Positions 17,104 to 25,666 of a stretch of DNA of 64,000 bases are shown piece after piece (position 1 is the first letter of the stretch; each line of letters opens with the position of its first letter). A program made the position numbers and the translations under genes. The notes beneath the pieces were generated by a model, which made no database searches, was not told where the DNA came from, and worked only from the letters and a program-made list of their open reading frames with translations. The DNA is from Pseudoflavonifractor gallinarum (lineage in GTDB: Bacteria; Bacillota; Clostridia; Oscillospirales; Oscillospiraceae): the NCBI RefSeq assembly GCF_014982855.1, contig NZ_JADCKF010000011.1, forward strand, positions 1 through 64,000, written 5' to 3'.

Positions 17104-17326
17104 GTGTCGAAAAACTTCGACACACTTCTCAAAAATGCAGGCATTTTTCGAGGGGATGCAGGCCGCTGCATGCACTCGCTGACGCTCGCACACTTGCAGC
17201 CTGAGAAGAGTGTTTTCCGACGTACACGCCGCCGGAAAACACGATTAGACTCTCTTCCGCCGTCTGCGGACGGCGGAACTCTGCGAGGCTCTTGCAGCAC
17301 AAAGCGCAGACATAAACGTTATCGAC
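17104..17326 (+). repeat. Hairpin-rich 223-bp repeat, copy 1
   Basis: This is about 92% identical by hand alignment to 43568-43791. Both copies begin with the hairpin GTGTCGAA-AAAC-TTCGACAC and end in CGTTATCGAC, giving short imperfect terminal inverted repeats (TGTCGA followed by A/T-rich bases). Internal hairpins include AAAAATGC/GCATTTTT, GTGTTTTCCG/CGGAAAACAC and TTCCGCCGTC/GACGGCGGAA. It carries no credible gene. It is flanked on both sides by near-identical 23-bp terminator hairpins (17077-17099 and 17332-17354). It is probably a MITE-like or other small non-autonomous element. Confidence 0.85.
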
Positions 17327-17331
17327 CGTCT

Positions 17332-17356
17332 GAAAGAGCGGATATACCGCTCTTTT
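17332..17356 (+). terminator. Terminator hairpin with T run, right copy beside repeat 1
   Basis: AAAGAGCGG-ATATA-CCGCTCTTT followed by further Ts. It differs from the left copy (17077-17099) by one loop base, so the pair are direct repeats flanking the 223-bp element. Between here and 17440 I see only a ribosome site for the next gene. Confidence 0.75.
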
Positions 17357-17440
17357 TTCTTTTTCTCCGGATTGGTGTACGCAAACGTGCAACATTTGGC
17401 CCTGGGGCTCCAAGGGTGAGAAGGAGGAGAGAACACAGAT

Positions 17441-17749
17441 ATGGAACGAGGACGGAAGGAGAAAAAGGAGGTCCTGGAGCAGATGCGCCGGATCGTGCGC
17501 AGCCGGCCCAATGACGCCGTCAAGCTGGCCTTTCTGGACAAAGAACAGGTGGAGGAGATCGACGGGATGGATCTCTTCCTGCTCTCGGAGCTGAAACGGA
17601 GCGGAAACGGCGGCGTGGAGGTCAAACTCAGCGACCCGCTGCAGACCATGGAACGGCTGCTGGCCGTCCTGCGGGAGGGAGAGACCAGTCCCGCCGAGTC
17701 CTTCTACCGGGCGCTGGAAAATGGAGCGGGAGGAAAGGATGCGCTTTGA
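17441..17749 (+). CDS. Small protein at terminase-small-subunit position
   Basis: The 102-residue charged, helical protein (EKKEVLEQMRRIVRSRP near the start) is of unknown family. It is the first gene of the phage-like cluster and overlaps the large terminase by 11 bases, the place where a small terminase or packaging regulator is normally found. Small terminases usually exceed 130 residues and have a helix-turn-helix, which I cannot clearly see, so the role is inferred from position only. Confidence 0.6.
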   Translation: MERGRKEKKEVLEQMRRIVRSRPNDAVKLAFLDKEQVEEIDGMDLFLLSELKRSGNGGVEVKLSDPLQTMERLLAVLREGETSPAESFYRALENGAGGKDAL

Positions 17750-18995
17750 GACTTTTTCCCCGAAGCAGCGGACCGTACTGACCTGGTGGTGCCCCTCCTC
17801 CCCGTGGGTAGAGAAGGAGGCCATCCTCTGTGACGGCGCGGTGCGCAGCGGAAAGACCCTGTGCTGCGGACTCTCCTTTTTCTGCTGGGCCATGGGCAGC
17901 TTTCACCAGAGACAGTTTGCCCTGTGCGGCAAGACGGTGGGGTCCCTGCGCCGCAATCTGGTGCGGGAGCTGCTGCCGGTGCTGCGGGAGCTGGGCTTTC
18001 ACTGTGAGGAGCGGGTGAGCCGCAACGAGATCACCGTGCGCTTTGGGGGAAGGGAGAACCGCTTCTCCCTCTTCGGAGGAAAGGACGAGGGGAGCGCTTC
18101 CCTCATCCAGGGGATTACCCTGGCGGGGGTGCTGCTGGACGAGGTGACCCTTATGCCGCGCTCTTTTGTGGAGCAGGCCTGCGCCCGCTGCTCCGTGGCC
18201 GGAAGCCGGCTGTGGTTCAACTGCAACCCGGAGGGGCCGGAGCACTGGTTCTACCGGGAGTGGATCTGCAGGGCCGAAGAGCGCAGAGCCCTCCACCTCC
18301 ACTTCACCATGGCGGATAACCCCTCCCTCTCCCCGGAGATCCGGCAGCGCTATGAGCGGCTGTACAGCGGCACCTTCTACCTCCGCTTTGTTTTAGGGGA
18401 GTGGGCGGCCGCTGAGGGGCGGGTATACGACTTCTTTGACGAGAGCTATGTCCGAGCGCCCCCCGAGGGGGAGATGGAGGAGTGGCGCATCTCCTGCGAC
18501 TACGGCACGGTCAATCCCGCCTCCTTCGGCCTGTGGGGACGGAAGGACGGGGTGTGGTACCGGGTGGAGGAGTACTACTATGACTCCCGCCGGGAGGGAC
18601 GGCAGAAAACCGACGGGGAGTATGCCCAGGATCTGGAGCGGCTGGCCGGAGGACGGGAGATCTCCTGCGTGGTGGTGGACCCCTCGGCAGCCAGCTTTCT
18701 GGAGACCCTGCGCCGCGCGGGCTGGCGGGTGGTCAAGGCGGAGAACGACGTGCTGTGGGGCATCCGCATCACCGCCGAGCTGCTGCGCAGCGGACGGCTG
18801 GTGATCACACCCGCCTGCCGGGACAGCATCCGGGAATTTTCCCTCTACTGCTGGGACCGGCGGGGGACGGAGGACAAGGTGCGCAAGGAATTTGACCACG
18901 CCATGGACGACATCCGCTATTTTGCCGCCCTGGTCAAGCGCCGGGAGCAGGCGGGATGCCTGAGCGGCGGCTTTGTGGAGCGGCGGGTATTTTGA
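17739..18995 (+). CDS. Phage terminase large subunit
   Basis: The 418-residue packaging motor has a Walker A GAVRSGKT at residues 33-40, Walker B LAGVLLDEV ending near residue 135, and a C-terminal RNase H-like nuclease. Acidic residues of the nuclease lie in SCDYGT, VVVDPSA and DHAMDDIRYF. It resembles the PBSX/XtmB type. All ATPase and nuclease motifs look intact, so the protein could still package DNA. The start at 17739 has GGGAGGAAAGG just upstream and lies inside the end of the preceding gene. Confidence 0.92.
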   Translation: MRFETFSPKQRTVLTWWCPSSPWVEKEAILCDGAVRSGKTLCCGLSFFCWAMGSFHQRQFALCGKTVGSLRRNLVRELLPVLRELGFHCEERVSRNEITVRFGGRENRFSLFGGKDEGSASLIQGITLAGVLLDEVTLMPRSFVEQACARCSVAGSRLWFNCNPEGPEHWFYREWICRAEERRALHLHFTMADNPSLSPEIRQRYERLYSGTFYLRFVLGEWAAAEGRVYDFFDESYVRAPPEGEMEEWRISCDYGTVNPASFGLWGRKDGVWYRVEEYYYDSRREGRQKTDGEYAQDLERLAGGREISCVVVDPSAASFLETLRRAGWRVVKAENDVLWGIRITAELLRSGRLVITPACRDSIREFSLYCWDRRGTEDKVRKEFDHAMDDIRYFAALVKRREQAGCLSGGFVERRVF

Positions 18996-19013
18996 TGGAC
19001 AGGAGGAATCAGT

Positions 19014-20207
19014 ATGGGCTGGCTGGACAGGCGCCGAAAACCGGCGCAGGCTGTGCCGCAGATACAGCTGCGGCAGCCGGAAAAACATCCCTTCGGGGCG
19101 TGGGACGGGTATGTGCCGCTGCACAGCGGTGAGACTGCCCTGTACCGGAGCATCCGGGAGGCGGTCCCCATCGTGGACGCCGCTATTTTGAAGCTCATCC
19201 GCCTGGTGGGCGGCGTGGAGGTGGAGGCGGCAGACCCGGCGGCCCGGGCGGGCCTGCGGCGCTTTCTCAGCCAGGTCCCCACCGGGCGGGGACAGCGGGG
19301 ACTGGAGTCCTTTCTGGACTGCTATCTGGACTCCCTTCTCACCTGCGGCCGGGCAGTGGGGGAGGTGGTGCTGGACCGGCGGCACAGAGAGGTGGCCGCT
19401 CTGCTGTGCGCCAACGTGGCCGACATCGAGATCCGGGAGGGGGAGAGTCCCTTGGATTTTGCCCTGTGCGCCCGGCAGAGTGGGGGAGAGCCGGTGGAGC
19501 TGCCCCGGCAGGATCTGCTTCTCTTCACCCCCTTTCAGCCGGAGACCGACAGCCCCTACGGGGTGTCCCTGCTGCGCTCCATGCCCTTCCTCACGGGCAT
19601 TCTGCTCAAGATCTATCAGGCCATCGGCATGAACTGGGAGCGGATGGGCAATGTGCGCTTTGCCGTGGTCTACAAGCCCGGGAGCGACGGTATGGAGCGG
19701 GCCTATGCTCAGGAGCGGGGCATGCAGATCGCCCGGGAGTGGTCGGCCGCCATGCAGGAGGGCAAGCAGGGCAGCATCCGGGACTTCGTGGCTGTGGGCG
19801 ATGTGGACATCAAAGTGATCGGCGCGGACAACCAGGTCCTGGACAGCGAGGTGCCCGTGCGGCAGATCCTGGAGGAGCTGGTGGCCCGCACCGGCATCCC
19901 GCCCTTTCTGCTGGGGCTGAGCTGGTCCTCCACCGAGCGGATGAGCACCCAGCAGGCCGATATGATGACCAGCGAGATCACCGCCATCCGCCGCTCCCTC
20001 ACCCCGGTGGTGGAGCGGATCTGCGAGATCTGGCTGCGGGTCCACGGGTATGAGACCGGCGTGGAGGTCACATGGGACAACATCAACCTCCAGGATCTGG
20101 TGGAAGAGGCCCGGGCGGAGCTCTACCGGCAGCAGAGCGAGAAGCTCCGTCTGGAGATGGAACAGGCCGGTGCGCAAGACCGGCAGAGAAAGGAAGGAGA
20201 ACCATGA
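19014..20207 (+). CDS. Phage portal protein
   Basis: This 397-residue protein sits between terminase and protease. Its sequence (PIVDAAILKLIRLVGG near the N-terminus, a long central stem-like helical part, then TGIPPFLLGLSWSSTERMS and a charged helical C-terminus) fits a portal of PBSX-like phages. The portal forms the dodecameric vertex through which DNA enters the head. AGGAGG stands a few bases before the ATG. Its stop overlaps the next start (ATGA). Confidence 0.85.
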   Translation: MGWLDRRRKPAQAVPQIQLRQPEKHPFGAWDGYVPLHSGETALYRSIREAVPIVDAAILKLIRLVGGVEVEAADPAARAGLRRFLSQVPTGRGQRGLESFLDCYLDSLLTCGRAVGEVVLDRRHREVAALLCANVADIEIREGESPLDFALCARQSGGEPVELPRQDLLLFTPFQPETDSPYGVSLLRSMPFLTGILLKIYQAIGMNWERMGNVRFAVVYKPGSDGMERAYAQERGMQIAREWSAAMQEGKQGSIRDFVAVGDVDIKVIGADNQVLDSEVPVRQILEELVARTGIPPFLLGLSWSSTERMSTQQADMMTSEITAIRRSLTPVVERICEIWLRVHGYETGVEVTWDNINLQDLVEEARAELYRQQSEKLRLEMEQAGAQDRQRKEGEP

Positions 20208-21130
20208 AGCTATCCAAAAGGGCGCAGGTAAAGGAAGGGGTGGACCTCTCAGAAGAGGATCTGGCCCTCATCCATGCCCAGAGCCGCAGTCCGCTGACGG
20301 CAGAGGAGATCTACCCCTTCGCGGTGCGCCTGTGCGACAACCGGGTGGACCGGGACGGGGAGCGCTTTCCCCGGCAGACACTGGAGGAGCTGGCCCCCCT
20401 CTTCGTGGGCAAGTGCGGCATCTTTGACCACCGGTGGAGCGCCCGGGAACAGGTGGCCCGCATCTACCGCACCGAGGTGGTGGACGAGGAGGGCACGGCC
20501 GAGGGCGGCGAGGGCCGCTGCTACCTGAAGGGCTACGCCTACATGATGCGCACCGAGAGCAACAAGGATCTCATTGCCGAGATCGAGGGGGGCATCAAGC
20601 GGGAGGTGTCGGTGGGGTGCAGCGTGGCGCGCCGGGTGTGCTCCATCTGCGGCGCCGATCTGGAGGACCGGAGCCGCTGCACCCACGTGAAGGGAGAGGA
20701 GTACCACGGACAGCGCTGCTGGGCCGAGCTCCTCCAGGCCACCGACGCCTACGAGTGGTCCTTTGTGGCGGTGCCCGCCCAGGAGCGGGCGGGGGTCATC
20801 AAGGGCCTCTCTCCCACCCTGAAGGATCTGGTACAGTCCCATCCGGAGTGCCGCTCCGAGCTGGAGCGCCTGGAGGAGGAGGCCGCCCGGGGACGGCGCT
20901 ATCTCTCCTCCCTGCGGGAAGAGGTGGCCCGCCTGGGCGGAATGGCCGAGCCGGGGCTGCGGCAGAAAACCCTCCGCTCCATCGTGGAGCGGCTGGGGGA
21001 GGAGGAGTTGACCGCCCTCAAACGCCTCTATGAGGCCAAAGTGGAAGAGGCATACCCCCAGGGAAGTCAGCTGAGCTACGCCTCCTCCCGCACCGGGAGG
21101 GAAGGCGGCGACGAGGTATTCCGAATCTGA
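20204..21130 (+). CDS. Prohead protease/scaffold-like protein
   Basis: The 308-residue protein lies between portal and capsid. The N-terminal half (DNRVDRDGERFPRQTL, GKCGIFDHRWSAREQ, ESNKDLIAEIEGGIKREVSVG) resembles phage head-maturation proteases with candidate His and Ser residues. A small cysteine cluster follows (CSICGADLEDRSRC). The C-terminal ~80 residues are helical and charged, as expected for a scaffold. A protease-scaffold fusion is therefore likely. Cleavage has not been shown, and the cysteine motif is not usual for the family. Confidence 0.75.
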   Translation: MKLSKRAQVKEGVDLSEEDLALIHAQSRSPLTAEEIYPFAVRLCDNRVDRDGERFPRQTLEELAPLFVGKCGIFDHRWSAREQVARIYRTEVVDEEGTAEGGEGRCYLKGYAYMMRTESNKDLIAEIEGGIKREVSVGCSVARRVCSICGADLEDRSRCTHVKGEEYHGQRCWAELLQATDAYEWSFVAVPAQERAGVIKGLSPTLKDLVQSHPECRSELERLEEEAARGRRYLSSLREEVARLGGMAEPGLRQKTLRSIVERLGEEELTALKRLYEAKVEEAYPQGSQLSYASSRTGREGGDEVFRI

Positions 21131-21174
21131 GCAGATATACCCCCGTTTGAGGGGAGGAGAAAGGAGAAAACGAG

Positions 21175-21516
21175 ATGAAACAGGTATCCTTTGAGGGCAT
21201 CGGCCAGGTGCTGGCCACCTTCCAGGTCGGCGAGGGCGTTGTGGAGGGCCACACCGTCCGGGTCAGCGGAAACGGAATGGTGGAGCCCTGCACCGATGGC
21301 GGAAGCGTGGACGGCGTGGCCGTGGTGGTGAAAAATGGCTGCGCCGCGGTTCAGGTGCGGGGCTTCGCCACGGTCAAGGCCACCGGCGTGACCGCCGGGC
21401 GGGTCAAGCTCTCGGCCGACGCAAGCGGCGGCATGAAGACGGATGAGGAGGGGGGCACCCCCTATCTGGTCGCCGAGGCCGACACCACAGCGGGCACCAT
21501 TGCGGTGCTCCTCTAA
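21175..21516 (+). CDS. Probable capsid decoration/stabilising protein
   Basis: This small all-beta protein of 113 residues, rich in Gly, Val and Ala, lies directly before the major capsid gene. Size, composition and place match head-decoration proteins (gpD/DUF2190-like) that bind the mature shell. There is no diagnostic motif, so the call rests on synteny. Confidence 0.65.
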   Translation: MKQVSFEGIGQVLATFQVGEGVVEGHTVRVSGNGMVEPCTDGGSVDGVAVVVKNGCAAVQVRGFATVKATGVTAGRVKLSADASGGMKTDEEGGTPYLVAEADTTAGTIAVLL

Positions 21517-21541
21517 GCAGAAAGAAAGGATGGGATGAATC

Positions 21542-22573
21542 ATGGGTCGTCAGTATGACAATCTGAGACTGGAAAAGGGCATGTATCGGGAGGCCGGGCG
21601 CTCCTTTGCCCAGGTGCTGGAGCAGGAGGATCCCTCCGAGCAGTACAAGGGCACCGCGCTGGAGGGTTTGGACGCCTACCAGCGGCAGCTCAAGCGCTTC
21701 GACATCAAGGTGAAGGGACCGGCCAGTGACGTGGTGGAGAAATTTTTTGCCACCTCCCAGTCGGCGGTGCTCTTCCCCGAGTACATCGCCCGCTCGGTAC
21801 GGCAGGGCATGGAGGAGAGCAATCTCCTGCCCAGCATCACCGCGGCGGTCACCCGGTTTGATGGGATGGACTACCGCTCCATCGCCTCGGTCCCCCAGGA
21901 GAAGGACAAGGAGCTGCGCCATGTGGCCGAGGGCGCCGAGATTCCCCAGACCGAGGTGCGCACCCAGGAGAATCTGGTGCGCCTGCACAAGCGGGGCAGA
22001 ATGCTGGTGGCCTCTTATGAGGCGGTGCGCTATCAGAAGCTGGACCTGTTCTCCGTGACCCTGCGCCAGATCGGCGCCCACATCAACCGGATGCATCTGG
22101 AGGACGCCATTGACGTGCTCCTCCACGGAGACGGAAACGACAATCCCGCTCAGTCCTTCACCGTGGGCACTTCGCCCATCGGAGGCTCCAAGGGCACCCT
22201 GACCTACGAGGATCTGGTGGATTTCTGGGCCCAGTTCGACCCCTATGAGATGAACACCCTGCTGGTCTCTAGCGATGTGATGCTCAAGATGCTCAAGCTG
22301 GAGGAGTTCCAGAATCCCCTGACCGGCCTCAACTTCCAGGGCACCGGCAAGCTGGTCAGCCCCCTGGGCGCCAACCTGCTGCGCACCTCCGCCCTGGGAA
22401 GCGGTCAGATCATCGGCCTGGATAAGAACTATGCCCTGGAGATGGTGCAGGGCAGCGATGTAATGGTGGAATACGACAAGCTCATCGACCGCCAGCTGGA
22501 GCGGGCCGCCATCACCAGCATCAGCGGCTTTGCCAAGCTCTTTGCCGACGCGGCCAAGGTGCTGAACGTATAA
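21542..22573 (+). CDS. Major capsid protein (HK97 fold)
   Basis: The 343-residue protein follows protease and decoration genes, as phage major capsid proteins do. An N-terminal helical delta-like region precedes the shell domain. The segments SAVLFPEYIARSVRQGMEE, HVAEGAEIPQTEV and the C-terminal DVMVEYDKLIDRQ fit HK97-fold capsids of Firmicute prophages. It is full length and should assemble the icosahedral head. Confidence 0.87.
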   Translation: MGRQYDNLRLEKGMYREAGRSFAQVLEQEDPSEQYKGTALEGLDAYQRQLKRFDIKVKGPASDVVEKFFATSQSAVLFPEYIARSVRQGMEESNLLPSITAAVTRFDGMDYRSIASVPQEKDKELRHVAEGAEIPQTEVRTQENLVRLHKRGRMLVASYEAVRYQKLDLFSVTLRQIGAHINRMHLEDAIDVLLHGDGNDNPAQSFTVGTSPIGGSKGTLTYEDLVDFWAQFDPYEMNTLLVSSDVMLKMLKLEEFQNPLTGLNFQGTGKLVSPLGANLLRTSALGSGQIIGLDKNYALEMVQGSDVMVEYDKLIDRQLERAAITSISGFAKLFADAAKVLNV

Positions 22574-22601
22574 GAATCCGGAGAAGAGGGGGAGAGACGG
22601 G

Positions 22602-22949
22602 ATGGAAGAGGAGATCTACCAGCTGGCCCGACAGTTGGGCGAGGTGAGCGAGGGAGAGGAGGAGGCCCTGCGCACCCTGTGTGCCGGGGCAGAGGAGGAA
22701 CTGCGGCTGCGGCTGCGCTCCGGCTGTACCCCCGAGAGCTGCGGAAAATGCTTCCCGCTGGCGGCGGCATGGCTGGCGCTGGGGGGACTGGAGGGCCTGC
22801 GGGGCGGAGTAACCGACTTTTCCGCGGGAGATATGCGCATTTCCGCCCGAAGCGGTGAGGGGAGCGCCTGGTACTATGCCCAGGCCCAGCGCACCCTGAG
22901 CCCCTATCTGGAGGATGACGGGTTCTGTTTTCGAGGGGTGAGAGGATGA
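22602..22949 (+). CDS. Head-tail connector protein
   Basis: This 115-residue helical protein comes immediately downstream of the capsid gene. Small adaptor proteins (gp6/YqbG type) occupy this place in HK97- and PBSX-like phages and bind under the portal. It overlaps the next gene by 4 bases. Identification is by size and position. Confidence 0.65.
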   Translation: MEEEIYQLARQLGEVSEGEEEALRTLCAGAEEELRLRLRSGCTPESCGKCFPLAAAWLALGGLEGLRGGVTDFSAGDMRISARSGEGSAWYYAQAQRTLSPYLEDDGFCFRGVRG

Positions 22950-23257
22950 GAAGGAATGTTCTGCCGGGCCTCCTGCGGCGGTACGGACGACAGGTCGTCC
23001 TGGAGGACGGACGCACCGGCATGGCCTTTGTGCAGCCCATCCTGGAGCGCAGTGAGCGTTCCGACCAGGTCCTGCCTACCCCGCTGGGGCGCAGGCGGGC
23101 CGACCGCTTCCTCTACCTGGGGGCGGCCGAGCTCCCCCTGCGCTGGGGAGACCGCCTGCGGTGCGGAGAGGAGTACTACCGGGTCTGTTCTGCCCAGGCC
23201 ATCTATGTGGGCGGAGCGGTCTCCCACTGGTGGGGGATGCTCCGGCCGGAGGAGTGA
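22946..23257 (+). CDS. Head-closure/head-tail joining protein
   Basis: This 103-residue, beta-rich basic protein (RYGRQVVLEDGRTGMAFVQP; RCGEEYYRVCSAQ) resembles stopper or XkdH-like proteins, which plug the packaged head before the tail joins. Assignment is by gene order. Confidence 0.6.
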   Translation: MRRNVLPGLLRRYGRQVVLEDGRTGMAFVQPILERSERSDQVLPTPLGRRRADRFLYLGAAELPLRWGDRLRCGEEYYRVCSAQAIYVGGAVSHWWGMLRPEE

Positions 23258-23261
23258 AGCA

Positions 23262-23768
23262 ATGACAGCACTGGATACCATCCGGGAGACCATGGCCCGG
23301 TATCTGAATGAAAACGGCGTGGCCGCCATCACCGCCTGGCCCGAGGAGAACCGGGCACGCCCCCAGGGAGCGGTGGCGGCGGTCTCCCTCCGGGCATGCG
23401 AGGGAGAAAACGCGGGGTTTCAGAATTACCTGGGGGAGCGCTACAACCAGGAGAGCGGTCGCTGGGAGGAATTATATGGCCGGCGGGTCACCCTGACCTT
23501 TGGGCTGGACCTCTACGCCGGGACTGGCGGGACGGAGGGAGAGAAGCAGGTGCGCGCGGCCTTTGACCGCATGGCCGAAGCCCTCCACCGGGGAGGACCG
23601 GACGGATTGAAGATCAAGAGTCTCTCCTGTGGAGAGACCGACTATGACAGGACGGCGGACCGCTACCGCTGCCCGGCGGAGGCGGTGTGTGAGGCCTTCC
23701 TCTATGCCGTGGCCGACGAGGGCGGGACCTTCCTGGAATTTGAGGTGAAAGGAGCGGCACAGTTTTGA
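23262..23768 (+). CDS. Probable tail terminator/tail completion protein
   Basis: The 168-residue protein sits between head closure and sheath genes. An N-terminal helix (MTALDTIRETMARYLNENG) and the rest as alternating strands and helices are typical of tail-terminator proteins that cap the tube and sheath. Its stop overlaps the TTG start of the sheath gene. Confidence 0.6.
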   Translation: MTALDTIRETMARYLNENGVAAITAWPEENRARPQGAVAAVSLRACEGENAGFQNYLGERYNQESGRWEELYGRRVTLTFGLDLYAGTGGTEGEKQVRAAFDRMAEALHRGGPDGLKIKSLSCGETDYDRTADRYRCPAEAVCEAFLYAVADEGGTFLEFEVKGAAQF

Positions 23769-24799
23769 AGCAGATCACAAGCCATGAGCGCCCGGGAGTC
23801 TACTCCTCCTACGAGGCGTCCACACTGGTCAGCGCCAGCCGGAGAGGCGGCGTGGTAGGCATCGCGGCCAAGAGCGGCAGCGAGCACAAAAATACCCTCT
23901 ACCGGCTCAGCCGGTATGAGGAGGCGGTGAGTACCTTTGGGGAGGGGGATACCCTGACGGGACTCATCCGCCTGCTCTTTCAGAACGGCGCATCGGCAGT
24001 CTATGCCGTGGCGGCGGGAGAGGAGGGCTATGACACCGCCTTCTCCCTGCTGGAACAGGCCGAGGGACTGACCGCCGTGGTGTGCGACAGCACCGAGCTG
24101 AGCGTGCAGCAGGCCCTGCGGCAGAGCGTGCTGGAGGCCTCAGCCGCCCGGCGGGAGCGCATTGCCGTCGTCAGCGGCGGAGCGGAGGGTGTCAGTGAGC
24201 TCACTGAGCGGGCCCAAGCCCTCAACTGCGAACGGGTCGTACTGGTGGCCCCCGCGCTCGCCGAAGGAGAGGGCGCGGAGCTGGCCGCCGCCGTGGCAGG
24301 GGCCATTGCGGGGGAGACCGATCCCGCCGTGCCCCTGGGCGGCGCGGAGCTGATCGGAGTGGGCGGCCTGAGCGCCGCATACGGAGACAGTGAGATCGAT
24401 CTGCTGGTCCGGGGCGGCGTGACCCCAGTGGAGGAGGTGGGGGGCATATGCTCCGTGGTGCGCGGGGTCACCACCCGGACCACCACCGGAGAGGCCCCCG
24501 ACAATACCTGGCGGGAGCTGACCACCATCCGGATCGTGGATGATGTGATCCCCGCCGTGCGCAACGCCCTGCGCGCCAAGTTCCGACGGGCCAAAAACAC
24601 GGAGCAGAGCCGGGGGGCCATCCGCTCCCAAGTGGTGCTGGAACTGGAAAACAAGCGCAGCCGGGAGATTATCACCGACTACGGCGAGGTGCTGGCCCGG
24701 GCGGATGAGGAGAATCCCAACGTGTGTGTGGTGGAGTTCTCCTTTACCGTGGCCCACGGCCTCAACCAGATCTGGCTGAGCGCCCATATCACGGTGTAA
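23765..24799 (+). CDS. Contractile tail sheath protein (XkdK-like)
   Basis: This 344-residue protein is shorter than most sheaths but has the family layout. The N-terminus contains RPGVYSSYEA, the middle is an alternating alpha/beta region, and the C-terminal domain carries TWRELTTIRIVDDVIPAVRNAL and the final HGLNQIWLSAHITV strand. The presence of a sheath means a contractile tail. It starts with TTG, overlapping the previous stop as TTGA. Confidence 0.87.
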   Translation: MKQITSHERPGVYSSYEASTLVSASRRGGVVGIAAKSGSEHKNTLYRLSRYEEAVSTFGEGDTLTGLIRLLFQNGASAVYAVAAGEEGYDTAFSLLEQAEGLTAVVCDSTELSVQQALRQSVLEASAARRERIAVVSGGAEGVSELTERAQALNCERVVLVAPALAEGEGAELAAAVAGAIAGETDPAVPLGGAELIGVGGLSAAYGDSEIDLLVRGGVTPVEEVGGICSVVRGVTTRTTTGEAPDNTWRELTTIRIVDDVIPAVRNALRAKFRRAKNTEQSRGAIRSQVVLELENKRSREIITDYGEVLARADEENPNVCVVEFSFTVAHGLNQIWLSAHITV

Positions 24800-24815
24800 G
24801 AGAGGAGGAAGGGCG

Positions 24816-25205
24816 ATGAATGTAGCGGGATTTCCCACCAGCAGCGACATCTATCTGGAGGTGGACGGCAAAAAGGTGGCGGTGGTGCAGAGCTACGCCG
24901 CCAAGAGCAGCAAGACCAGCAAGAATGTGGAGGCCTTCGGTGAGGATCAGCCGGTGGCCGCCATCCCGGGCCAGCGCACCCATGTGATCGAGCTGACCCG
25001 GCTCTATGCCACCGACGAGGCCATCCGGGACGGCATCGATTTCCATTCCCTGGAGGATTTCAGCCTGGTCATCTGCAAGCCGGACCGGAAGATCCTCTAT
25101 TCCGGCTGCCAGTGGAGCAGCATCCAGGAGAGCGGCGCGCTGGGCGCTATGGTGGTGGAGAAGATCACGGTGGTGGCCGCCAAGCGCATCGAGACTACCG
25201 TATGA
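24816..25205 (+). CDS. Tail tube protein (XkdM-like)
   Basis: The 129-residue protein directly follows the sheath gene, as xkdM follows xkdK in PBSX. The beta-rich sequence with SSDIYLEVDGKKVAVVQSYA at the start and GCQWSSIQESG near the end fits the inner tube of contractile tails. The stop codon overlaps the next start (ATGA). Confidence 0.85.
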   Translation: MNVAGFPTSSDIYLEVDGKKVAVVQSYAAKSSKTSKNVEAFGEDQPVAAIPGQRTHVIELTRLYATDEAIRDGIDFHSLEDFSLVICKPDRKILYSGCQWSSIQESGALGAMVVEKITVVAAKRIETTV

Positions 25206-25666
25206 GCGGGCTGTGGCAGATCCTGAGCGCCGGCGCCCGGCGGCTGGAGGCGGGGGAGGGGTATACCCTGCGCCTCCTCTCCGCCCGGGAGACCCTGGAG
25301 GCGGGGCGGGAGAGCGAAGAGCTGGCGCGCAATGGCCGGGAGAAGGCCCTTTGCGCCAACGCCTGCCTCCTGGCCCGGGCGCTGGAGAAGGACGGCGTTC
25401 CGGTTTTTCCAGACGGGGGCGCGGTGTTGGAGGGGCTGAGTGCCCGGCGCATCGGAGACCTGGCCCGCCGATGGGCCGAATTTGACCGGGCGGAAAATCC
25501 CTCCATCCGGGAGGAAGAGAGGGCCGCTGCCCTAAAAAAAGCCTGGAGCACACGCCGGAAGAACGGCTGCGCTGGCGTGTGCTCAAGACCTTCGGCGTGC
25601 TGCCCTGCGAGGAGCGGGCCGCAGCCATGCTGGAGCGGGATTACCTCTGGTGCGCCCTCCACCTGA
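25202..25666 (+). CDS. Tail assembly chaperone, short (zero-frame) product
   Basis: The 154-residue reading frame lies just after sheath and tube, where the tail chaperone (XkdN/gpG) is expected. At 25534-25540 the message reads A-AAA-AAA in the zero frame (Leu-Lys-Lys). The frame then runs on through low-complexity residues to 25666. A -1 slip would instead give a 211-residue fusion reaching 25836. The chaperone pair normally coats the tape-measure protein during tail assembly. Confidence 0.75.
   Translation: MSGLWQILSAGARRLEAGEGYTLRLLSARETLEAGRESEELARNGREKALCANACLLARALEKDGVPVFPDGGAVLEGLSARRIGDLARRWAEFDRAENPSIREEERAAALKKAWSTRRKNGCAGVCSRPSACCPARSGPQPCWSGITSGAPST
25534..25584 (+). promoter_or_regulatory. 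Programmed -1 ribosomal frameshift site
   Basis: Slippery heptamer A-AAA-AAA (25534-25540) is followed after 5 bases by a perfect 11-bp stem. GAGCACACGCC (25546-25556) pairs with GGCGTGTGCTC (25574-25584) around a 17-base loop. The zero frame and the -1 frame match the two halves of the chaperone exactly. Confidence 0.85.

Noticed and set aside
17029-17514. Open frames running through repeat copy 1
   Set aside because: The repeat is built of hairpins and the frame is not preserved in copy 2. No ribosome site is present.
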